This document shows, one piece after another, positions 1 through 6,158 of a DNA stretch of 15,167 nt. A model generated the notes under the pieces. It saw only the letters and a program-made list of their open reading frames with translations. It did not search any database and was not told the origin of the DNA. Within the stretch, counting starts at the first letter, position 1, and every line of letters begins with the position of its first letter. This stretch comes from Deltaproteobacteria bacterium. Its GTDB lineage: Bacteria; Myxococcota; Myxococcia; Myxococcales; 40CM-4-68-19. Location of the stretch: positions 1 through 15,167 of the forward strand of contig VBLM01000033.1 in assembly GCA_005879095.1 (NCBI GenBank). The letters run 5' to 3'. The position numbers and the translations under genes were made by a program.

Positions 1-2
1 TC

Positions 3-656
3 AAAGTGCCCGATCAGGCCAAGGTGAAGCAGTTCCTGCCGCCATACGATCGCGGCGACCTGCTCCTGCACCCGGACAATCCGATCACGGTCGCGCCGCA
101 GGCGAACGAGGACTGGCTGATGGAGATCCGCCGCCAGACCGCTGCCGCGATGGAGCGATCGCCGACGGTCATCCGCGAAGCGTACGCGAGCTTCGAGAAG
201 ATCTTCGGCCGCAGCTACGGCAATCCGTTCTTCGAGGAGTACATGACCGAGGATGCCGACGTGGTGCTGATCGGCATGGGCACGTTGTCGATGCCGGTGA
301 AAGTGACCGTTCGTCAGCTCCGCGCCGAGGGAAAGAAGGTCGGGTTCGTGCGGATGCGCTGGTTCCGGCCGTTCGCGGCCGAGGACCTGGCGAAGACGCT
401 CGGGCGTTTCAAGGCGGTGGGCGTGATCGACCGCGACTTCTCGCTCGGCTCGCCGTACGAGAGCGGCGTGCTGGCGACGGAAGTGCGCGCGGCACTCTAC
501 GCGAGCGACAAACGGCCGCCGGTGGTCGGCTTCATCGCCGGCCTTGGCGGGCGCGAAGTGACGGTGCCCGACGTCCGGAGGATGAGCGAAATCGTCACCG
601 CTGCCGCTGAAGGAAAGCGGCAGCCTACGACCCAGTGGATCGGCCTGCGCGAGTAA
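3..656 (+). CDS. 2-oxoacid:ferredoxin oxidoreductase alpha subunit, C-terminal part (probable oxalate oxidoreductase); 5' end outside window
   Basis: The frame is already open at the window edge, so the gene starts upstream; the GTG at 6 lies inside coding sequence and is not taken as a start. The visible 217 codons match the C-terminal part of PorA-type alpha subunits. There is a substrate-loop region near QFLPPYDRGD followed by HPDNPITV. After it comes a Rossmann-like PFOR_II domain with DADVVLIGMGT, then RMRWFRPF and VIDRDFSLGSP. In this family the alpha subunit holds part of the 2-oxoacid site and pairs with a thiamine-diphosphate beta subunit, which begins 11 nt downstream. Family membership is clear. 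The substrate is not: calling it oxalate rather than pyruvate or 2-oxoglutarate rests on the oxalate-type transporter, synthetase and reductase downstream. The gamma/delta subunits would be expected upstream. It ends with TAA. Confidence 0.85.
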   Translation, partial: KVPDQAKVKQFLPPYDRGDLLLHPDNPITVAPQANEDWLMEIRRQTAAAMERSPTVIREAYASFEKIFGRSYGNPFFEEYMTEDADVVLIGMGTLSMPVKVTVRQLRAEGKKVGFVRMRWFRPFAAEDLAKTLGRFKAVGVIDRDFSLGSPYESGVLATEVRAALYASDKRPPVVGFIAGLGGREVTVPDVRRMSEIVTAAAEGKRQPTTQWIGLRE

Positions 657-662
657 AGGAGA
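655..662 (+). promoter_or_regulatory. Ribosome binding site of the beta-subunit gene
   Basis: AAAGGAGA overlaps the TAA stop of the alpha gene and sits 5 nt before ATG 668. It fixes the beta start at 668 rather than at the in-frame TTG/ATG-like triplets inside the end of the alpha gene, and suggests translational coupling of the two subunits. Confidence 0.75.
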
Positions 663-1244
663 CGAAGATGGCGATCTCAGACAGGGAAATGGCCGAGCTG
701 ACCAGGCTCCACACGCCCCAGAAGCTCGACCCGTTCAAAGGCGTGAAGAAGCTGCCGCTCGAGGAGTACTTCACCTCCGGACACCGCACCTGCCAGGGCT
801 GCGAGTCGGCGCTGGTGATGAAGCTGATGGTCAAGGCGGCGGGCCCGCGCACCATCGTGCTCGGCTCGACCGGCTGCATGTACGTCGCCAACACGACGTA
901 CTACAGCACGGCTTGGGTCGTGCCGTGGATGCACACGCAGCTCGGCTCGAGCGGCTCGGCTGCGCTCGGCGCGGCGGCGGCGCTGCGCGCGCTGATCAGG
1001 AAGAAGAAGATCAAGGACGAGCCGATCAACGTGATCGCCTTCTGCGGCGACGGCGGCGGCGCGGACATGGGCCTCTCGGCGATCTCGGCCACCCTGACGC
1101 ACCCCGAGTACAACTGCCTGATCCTCATGTACGACAACGAGTCGTACGCGAACACGGACATTCAACTGTCCGGCTCGACGCCGTACGGCGCGCACACCAC
1201 GTTCTCTCCTCCCGGCAGCAAGAAGCGGATCATGCACCACCGGT

Positions 1245-1249
1245 GGAAG
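1245..1249 (+). promoter_or_regulatory. Shine-Dalgarno-like GGAAG ahead of ATG 1256 (possible re-initiation site)
   Basis: GGAAG lies just before the TAG, with 6 nt between it and ATG 1256. A ribosome terminating at 1250-1252 would be well placed to restart there. The bases also encode the tail of RWK in the upstream frame, so the match may be chance. Confidence 0.3.
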
Positions 1250-1252
1250 TAG
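1250..1252 (+). other. In-frame amber codon inside the beta-subunit gene
   Basis: TAG lies between AAG (1247-1249) and AAC (1253-1255), in phase with ATG 668 and with TGA 1712-1714. Protein similarity to the beta family runs straight across it with no missing or extra residues. A single base substitution (for example AAG, CAG or GAG to TAG) explains it. TAG is also an ordinary terminator nearby, ending the OFA transporter (3288-3290) and the second transporter (6113-6115). A genome-wide amber reassignment is therefore unlikely. Confidence 0.95.
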
Positions 1253-1255
1253 AAC

Positions 1256-1714
1256 ATGGCGGCGATGATGGCGGCCGGTCATCCCTCGTGCCGATTCGTC
1301 TCCACCGTGTGCATGTCGTACCCGGTGCTGGCGATGAACGCGGTGCGCAGGTCCTTGAGCATCGGCGGGCCGACCTTCATCCACTCCCTCGACCCGTGTC
1401 CGAAAGGCTGGGACTACGACCCGATGCTCTCGCACGAGCTCGGCGAGCTGGCGGTGCAGACCGGCATCTGGCCGCTCTGGCAGGTCGAGGACCACAAGCT
1501 GAGCCTGATCGGAAAGACGCGCGACATCGCCGACGGACGGCTCAAGCGGCTGCCGGTGCGCGACTACCTGCTCAAGCAAGGCCGGTTCGCGCACTTCACC
1601 GACGAGGACATCGACTACTTCCAGTCGAAAGTCGACGAGACCTGGAACAAGTGGGTGATCCCCGGCATGATTCCAATTCACAAAGAGGTGGAGCAAGATC
1701 AGCCGCCCGCCTGA
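1256..1714 (+). CDS. C-terminal half of the beta subunit, possible separately translated fragment
   Basis: This 152-codon open frame starts at the first ATG after the amber codon and is the continuation of the beta subunit. It carries the LDPCPKGWDYDP region; its cysteine is the presumed fourth [4Fe-4S] ligand of the family. It also carries the C-terminal GRFAHFTDEDIDYFQ segment. Codon use is as GC-rich as upstream, with no sign of decay: no second stop or frameshift. If re-initiated, the enzyme would have a split beta subunit (194 + 152 aa) divided after the cofactor-binding core. If not, this stretch is silent. I see no basis for an independent function. Confidence 0.4.
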   Translation: MAAMMAAGHPSCRFVSTVCMSYPVLAMNAVRRSLSIGGPTFIHSLDPCPKGWDYDPMLSHELGELAVQTGIWPLWQVEDHKLSLIGKTRDIADGRLKRLPVRDYLLKQGRFAHFTDEDIDYFQSKVDETWNKWVIPGMIPIHKEVEQDQPPA

Positions 1715-1722
1715 CCCGACCG

Positions 1723-1727
1723 GGAGG
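1723..1727 (+). promoter_or_regulatory. Ribosome binding site deciding the OFA transporter start
   Basis: GGAGG is directly followed by one ATG (1728), which is too close, and by a second ATG (1734) at 6 nt spacing. This favours 1734 as the real start, removing two residues from the longest frame. Confidence 0.65.
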
Positions 1728-1733
1728 ATGGCC

Positions 1734-3290
1734 ATGGCCAATTCGATCGAGCATGCCGAGCAGCACCGCCTGCGCGACAACCGCTGGCTGATCCTCTTCT
1801 TCAGCATCGTCAGCATGGTGGCGGTGGCGAACTTCCAGTACGGATGGACGCTGTTCGTGCCGCCGCTGCAGAAGCATTTCGGGGCCGACGCAGCCGTCAT
1901 CCAGGTCACCTTCACCGTCTTCGTGCTGCTCGAGACCTGGCTGGTGCCGTTCGAAGGATGGCTGGTCGACAAGTTCGGTCCCAAGCTGCTGGTGCTGCTC
2001 GGCGGAATCGCGGCCGGCGCCGGTTGGCTCCTGAGCGGCACGGCCGAATCGCTCACCGCGCTCTATCTTTCGTATGCGCTGGCGGGCATCGGCGCGGGAA
2101 TCGTCTACGGCACCGCCATCGGCAGCGCGCTCAAGTGGTTCCCCGATCACCGCGGGCTCGCTGCCGGCCTGACCGCGGCCGGCTTCGGCGCGGGGTCCGC
2201 TTTCACCGTGGTGCCGATCGCGAACCTGATCAATTCAGCGGGCTACCAGACGGCGTTCAAGCAGTGGGGCGTGATCCAGGGCGCGGTGGTGGTGATCGCC
2301 TCGTTCTTCCTCCAGTCGCCGCCGGCGGGCTGGCTGCCGGAAGGCTGGCGCGAGACGCCCAAAGGTCAGGAGGTGAAGCACCGCCAGAGCGCGGTCGACT
2401 TCAACTCCAGCCAGATGGCGGAGACGCCGCAGTTCTGGATGATGTACCTGACCATGACGCTGGTCGCGACCGGCGGACTGATGGCGACCGCGCAGCTGAA
2501 CCCGATGGCGGTCGACTACAAGGTCGACAAGGTGCCCGTGCACTTCCTCTGGATCGCGCTGCCGGCGCTGCAGTTCGCGCTCTCCGCGGACAGGGTGCTG
2601 AACGGACTCTGCCGGCCGTTCTGGGGCTGGGTCTCCGATCACATCGGCCGCGAGAAGACGATGGCGCTCGCGTTCACGCTCGAAGCGATCGCGATCTTCT
2701 TCCTCATCAAGTTCGCCGCCAACCCGGTGCTCTTCGTCACCTTCAGCGCCTTCACCTTCTTCGGCTGGGGAGAGATCTACTCGCTGATGCCGGCCATCTG
2801 CGGCGACTTCTTCGGCCGCAAGCACGCCACTGCCAACTACGGATTTCTCTATACGGCGAAAGGAACCGCGTCGGTGCTGGTGCCGGTCGGTTCCGCCCTC
2901 GCGGCGGGGAAGGCGTTCGACTTCCGGGCCGACATCCTGCTGCTCATCGGCGGTCTGCTCGCGGTGTTCGCGCACTTCATCGCGCCCACCCTGCTTCGGC
3001 TGCGCCTCTCGAAGAAGCTGCACGACACGCTCTTCACCATCGGCCTCCTGACCGTCGCGTACGGCGTCTTCCTCACCGTGGTCCCGACGGCGTGGACGCC
3101 GTTTGGGGCGAAGGTCTCACTGCCGAAAGTCGGATGGACCGGCGTGTTCACGATCGCTATCGTCTTCGATCTGACCGCCGCCGTGCTCTCCTTCTTCGTC
3201 CTGCGGCGGATGAAAGTGCCGCAGATTGCCGACGTGCCGGCGTTCGCGTCGCCGCCGTCGCAAATGGCCGCGCCCGCGCTCAAAACCTAG
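1734..3290 (+). CDS. OFA-family MFS transporter, probable oxalate/formate antiporter
   Basis: 518 aa. The N-terminal half is typical of the OFA branch of the major facilitator superfamily: NFQYGWTLFV (33-42), ETWLVPFEGWLVD (67-79) and GTAIGSALKWFPDHRGLAAG (126-145). A second-half loop signature, NGLCRPFWGWVSDHIGRE, spans 290-307. In Oxalobacter OxlT, one Arg in helix 8 and one Lys in helix 11 bind oxalate. Here K376 in YTAKG is the likely Lys, and R287 or R294 the likely Arg (my alignment by eye). OxlT exchanges external oxalate for internal formate across the inner membrane. This protein may instead take up oxalate or export another product, since no formate-producing enzyme is seen here. 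I count about 14 hydrophobic segments; the last two (about 433-450 and 468-490) extend beyond the usual 12 and give about 100 extra residues over OxlT. It starts 19 nt after the beta gene. Confidence 0.85.
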   Translation: MANSIEHAEQHRLRDNRWLILFFSIVSMVAVANFQYGWTLFVPPLQKHFGADAAVIQVTFTVFVLLETWLVPFEGWLVDKFGPKLLVLLGGIAAGAGWLLSGTAESLTALYLSYALAGIGAGIVYGTAIGSALKWFPDHRGLAAGLTAAGFGAGSAFTVVPIANLINSAGYQTAFKQWGVIQGAVVVIASFFLQSPPAGWLPEGWRETPKGQEVKHRQSAVDFNSSQMAETPQFWMMYLTMTLVATGGLMATAQLNPMAVDYKVDKVPVHFLWIALPALQFALSADRVLNGLCRPFWGWVSDHIGREKTMALAFTLEAIAIFFLIKFAANPVLFVTFSAFTFFGWGEIYSLMPAICGDFFGRKHATANYGFLYTAKGTASVLVPVGSALAAGKAFDFRADILLLIGGLLAVFAHFIAPTLLRLRLSKKLHDTLFTIGLLTVAYGVFLTVVPTAWTPFGAKVSLPKVGWTGVFTIAIVFDLTAAVLSFFVLRRMKVPQIADVPAFASPPSQMAAPALKT

Positions 3291-3322
3291 GGCGCGAACC
3301 TGCGGCCCGAAGGGGGAGCTCG

Positions 3323-4726
3323 ATGCTCCAGGCAAGGGCGGGCCGCATGGTCGCAGTGTTGCTGTGCCTCGCACCAGCCGCGCTGCGCGCGGAGGAGACG
3401 AAAGATGCTGCGGGGGTGAATCCCGCGACGACGGGACCCGAGATCCCGTCCGACGTGAAGCCGCCTTCGACGGTGAAGACGTCCGAGATCACCATCTACG
3501 GCCGGCTCAACATCTCCCTCGACCACGGCACGCAGGGGTTCGGCGGCGTCACCTGCAACAACGCCAACTCGTGCGGCGCGGTGGGCGCGACGCCGCAAGG
3601 CGTCACCCGCTGGATGCCCGACATCGCCAGCAACCTCTCGCGCTTCGGGGTCCGCGGCGCGCACACCTTCGCCGACGGCTTGCAGGGCGTCTTCCAGATC
3701 GAAGCCGAGGTCTCCGCGGCGGCGACGCCGGGCGCGAAGAACAACGGCAACAACGACACCATCAATCCCGGCAACAACGCGGTCAGCGGCACGCTCGGCT
3801 CGCGCGATACCTTCGTCGGAGTCAGCACGCCGGCGGGCGCGATCAAGCTGGGCAAAGGCGACACGCCGTACAAGCGCGCCACGGCCGACTTCGACTTCCT
3901 CGCCGACACGCCCGGCGACTACAACAGCATCATGGGGAATACCGGCGGCGACAACCGGACCGAGTTCGACGCCCGCTTCCCGCACGCCATCTGGTACGAG
4001 TCGCCCAACGTCGGCTTCGCCACCAGCGAGACCGTCTGCGCGGGCGGCAACTCCGGACCGTGCAATGACGGCTCCTTCGGCGACGGGTACAGCGTGGCGG
4101 TGCAGTTCGAAGGGTTGGGGCTCAAGGCCATCGCCAGCTACGAGATGCACAAGAGCAGCAACCGCACCGGCGACGCGGGCCAGACGACCGCGTTCGGCAC
4201 CTCCGCGGTGGGAACCGGCGACGAAAGCGCGGTCAAGGTCGGCGCGAAATATACCATCGCTCTTTCGGGCACGACCGTGGCCGGCATCTTCGAGGACATG
4301 CGCCGGCGCGATGCGATGCCGTGGAACGAGCGGCAGCGCAGCGGCTTCTATTTCTCGGCGCAGCAGAAGTTCGCCGGCGGGAACGAGCTGATGGCGGGAT
4401 TTGCCCACGCCGGGAAGTCGCCGGGCGACCCGACCAGCGGCCCGGTCGACAACCAGGCCAACATGTTCGGCGTCGGGTTCAAGCATTGGTTGTACGAGAA
4501 GGCGACCGTCTATCTGACTTACGCTTATCTCGCCAACGAAGCCGGCGCGCACTATGCGCTGGGTCCCGGCGGGCACGGCGTGACGTGGGATTGCAAGGAC
4601 GGCGGTGGCCCGGGGTCCTTCGTCGACTCGACCGGCGCGCCGATCGGCCTGGAGAAGAACGGCACCGCCTGTTTCACCGGCACCACCATCCAGGCGTTCT
4701 CGCTCGGCATGACGTACGACTTCTGA
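3323..4726 (+). CDS. Outer-membrane general porin
   Basis: 467 aa. Residues 1-23 form a signal peptide: a basic start, hydrophobic VAVLLCLAPAAL, and predicted cleavage after LRA before EETKD. The mature chain opens with a proline-rich spacer and then SEITIYGRLNISLDHG (about 54-69), the first strand of general porins. Alternating polar/hydrophobic strands follow, and the last residues are MTYDF; a terminal Phe is the recognition signal for outer-membrane assembly. Family members of the Gram-negative porin group are usually 350-400 aa, so this one has long loops. Cysteines in the loops (CNNANSC, CAGGNSGPC, and one near each end of the last loop) are unusual for porins and may pair. ATG 3323 follows GGGAG (3314-3318) by 4 nt; ATG 3347 would also leave a signal peptide. 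Its place directly after the OFA carrier suggests it lets oxalate or related anions into the periplasm. Confidence 0.85.
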   Translation: MLQARAGRMVAVLLCLAPAALRAEETKDAAGVNPATTGPEIPSDVKPPSTVKTSEITIYGRLNISLDHGTQGFGGVTCNNANSCGAVGATPQGVTRWMPDIASNLSRFGVRGAHTFADGLQGVFQIEAEVSAAATPGAKNNGNNDTINPGNNAVSGTLGSRDTFVGVSTPAGAIKLGKGDTPYKRATADFDFLADTPGDYNSIMGNTGGDNRTEFDARFPHAIWYESPNVGFATSETVCAGGNSGPCNDGSFGDGYSVAVQFEGLGLKAIASYEMHKSSNRTGDAGQTTAFGTSAVGTGDESAVKVGAKYTIALSGTTVAGIFEDMRRRDAMPWNERQRSGFYFSAQQKFAGGNELMAGFAHAGKSPGDPTSGPVDNQANMFGVGFKHWLYEKATVYLTYAYLANEAGAHYALGPGGHGVTWDCKDGGGPGSFVDSTGAPIGLEKNGTACFTGTTIQAFSLGMTYDF

Positions 4727-4771
4727 CGAGCGCCGCGAGCGCGGCCACGGCGCGGGACGCCAGCGGGAGGG

Positions 4772-4794
4772 GGCACAGTGTAATAGGTTGTGCC
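4772..4794 (+). promoter_or_regulatory. Inverted repeat around a -10-like box at the start of the second transporter gene
   Basis: GGCACA (4772-4777) and TGTGCC (4789-4794) are perfect inverted copies, separated by 11 nt that contain TAATAG (4781-4786), a fair sigma-70 -10 box. The right arm covers the GTG proposed as start (4790-4792). It could be an operator over an internal promoter, or a small hairpin that limits ribosome access. No good -35 box is visible, and a 6-bp repeat can arise by chance. Confidence 0.3.
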
Positions 4795-6115
4795 GGTGCA
4801 CGTCCCAGTGAGCCCGACCACTCCGCAGTTGGGGCACATGCTGCCGTTGTGGAGCGTAGTTCCCTTCGCGATGATGCTTCTCGCCATCGCGGTGCTGCCG
4901 CTCCTGGCGGGCAGATTCTGGGAGCGAAACCGCAACAAGCTGCTCCTCAGCGCCCTGTTGGGCGCGCCGGTGGCGATCTGGACGGCGACGCTCGACCCCG
5001 CAGCGGTGCTGCACACTGCCAGCGAATATGTGGCGTTCATGGTCCTGCTCGGGGCTCTCTTCGTCATCGCGGGTGGCATCGTCGTGCGCGGGACGCTGGC
5101 GGGGACGCCGGGCCTGAACAGCATCCTGCTCGGCGCCGGCGCGGTGCTCGCCTCCGTGATCGGCACCACCGGCGCGTCGATGTTGCTGGTGAGACCGCTC
5201 TTGCGCGCAAACTCGGTGCGCGAGCGGAAGGCGCATATCTTCGTCTTTCTCATCTTCATGGTCGCCAACGCAGGGGGCTTGCTCACCCCAATGGGCGATC
5301 CGCCGCTGTTTCTCGGATTCCTTCGCGGGGTGCCGTTCACCTGGACGCTGCGGCTGTGGCGGCAGTGGCTGCTGGTGAACGGGAGCCTGCTGATTCTCTT
5401 CTACATCGTCGATTCCACCATCTTCCGCCGCGAAGACCTCTCCCGGCCCGGCGACCTCGACCGCATCGCCGTGGAGCACCAGGTTCCGCTCAGCATCGCG
5501 GGAAAGCGGAACCTGCTCTTCCTGGCCGCGGTGATGGGAGCGCTGGTCCTGTCGGGCACGCTCGGGTTACCGGTCCTTTTGCAGGACGCGGCGATCCTGG
5601 TCCTCATCGGCCTCTCCTGGATGCTGACGCCCAGACTGTGGCGGGTTGAGAACGGATTCGGCTGGTCTCCCTTGATCGAGGTGGCCGCTCTCTTCGCGGG
5701 GATTTTCGCCACCATGATTCCGGCGCTCGCGATCCTGAACGCCCGCGGTGCGGAGCTCGGGCTCCAGCTCCCCTGGCATTACTTCTGGGCGAGCGGCGCG
5801 CTCTCGTCGTTTCTGGACAATGCGCCCACCTATTTGACCTTCGCCTCGGCCGCCAGCGGCAGCCTGGGAACGGACGCCGACCATCTGGCCCAACTGTTGG
5901 CCAGCGAGCGCGGAGCGGCGCTGCTCGCCGCCATCTCGCTGGGGTCCGTCTTGATGGGAGCGAACACCTACATCGGAAACGGTCCGAACTTCATGGTCAA
6001 GGTCATCGCGGAAGAGGGCGGCGTCCGCATGCCCGGCTTCTTCGGGTACATGGGATACGCCGCCGTTATCCTGCTGCCGCTCTTCGTGGTCGTGACCTGG
6101 GCGTTCCTGATCTAG
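4790..6115 (+). CDS. Polytopic ion transporter superfamily protein (CitMHS/NhaD/ArsB-like, sodium:proton antiporter annotation group)
   Basis: 441 aa from GTG 4790. The start is uncertain: no clear ribosome site precedes it, and ATG 4838 (residue 17), at the edge of the first hydrophobic segment, is a good alternative. About 11-12 hydrophobic segments are visible. Two re-entrant-loop-like conserved stretches are typical of the superfamily: NAGGLLTPMGDPP (160-172) in the first half, and SSFLDNAPTY (339-348) plus GANTYIGNGPN (390-400) in the second. Relatives are often annotated as Na+/H+ antiporters or citrate-type carriers; few have been tested. Sitting between the porin and the oxalyl-CoA synthetase, it may carry a small dicarboxylate or keep ion balance during oxalate uptake. 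That is inference from position only. It ends with TAG. Confidence 0.7.
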   Translation: MPVHVPVSPTTPQLGHMLPLWSVVPFAMMLLAIAVLPLLAGRFWERNRNKLLLSALLGAPVAIWTATLDPAAVLHTASEYVAFMVLLGALFVIAGGIVVRGTLAGTPGLNSILLGAGAVLASVIGTTGASMLLVRPLLRANSVRERKAHIFVFLIFMVANAGGLLTPMGDPPLFLGFLRGVPFTWTLRLWRQWLLVNGSLLILFYIVDSTIFRREDLSRPGDLDRIAVEHQVPLSIAGKRNLLFLAAVMGALVLSGTLGLPVLLQDAAILVLIGLSWMLTPRLWRVENGFGWSPLIEVAALFAGIFATMIPALAILNARGAELGLQLPWHYFWASGALSSFLDNAPTYLTFASAASGSLGTDADHLAQLLASERGAALLAAISLGSVLMGANTYIGNGPNFMVKVIAEEGGVRMPGFFGYMGYAAVILLPLFVVVTWAFLI

Positions 6116-6158
6116 CGACTGCGAGTGACGCGGTGGGTCGTGGTAGACCTTGCCCCCG

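Larger units (their letters stand above)
668..1714 (+). pseudogene. 2-oxoacid:ferredoxin oxidoreductase beta subunit (ThDP, [4Fe-4S]) interrupted by an in-frame TAG; probable oxalate oxidoreductase beta
   Basis: Start ATG 668 has a strong Shine-Dalgarno sequence (AAAGGAGA, 655-662), 5 nt away. Read through, the gene encodes 348 residues. Family features run across the whole length. Cluster ligands are C42 and C45 (CQGC), C70 (STGC) and C244 (LDPCPKGW). The thiamine-diphosphate/Mg motif starts at GDGGG (128-131) and ends at DNESYANT (156-163). Codon 195 is TAG (1250-1252), and residues 196-348 continue in the same frame with no shift. The first part alone (194 aa) keeps the cofactor motif and three cluster cysteines but loses C244 and the C-terminal domain. 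A truncated product should therefore not assemble a normal cluster. I call it broken with reservations: readthrough, re-initiation at 1256 or a base-call error would each rescue it. With the alpha subunit it would transfer electrons from 2-oxoacid cleavage to ferredoxin in the cytoplasm. Confidence 0.8.

Noticed and set aside
1250..1252. Pyrrolysine encoded by the in-frame TAG
   Set aside because: Pyrrolysine is known chiefly from methylamine methyltransferases. Two neighbouring genes use TAG as a normal stop, and no pyl gene is visible; simple mutation, error or re-initiation explain it better. Kept only as a remote option.
3287..5479. Minus-strand open frame of 730 codons across the porin and transporter
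   Set aside because: It crosses two convincing plus-strand genes and a gap, is low-complexity Arg/Ala/Gly-rich, and shows no domain.
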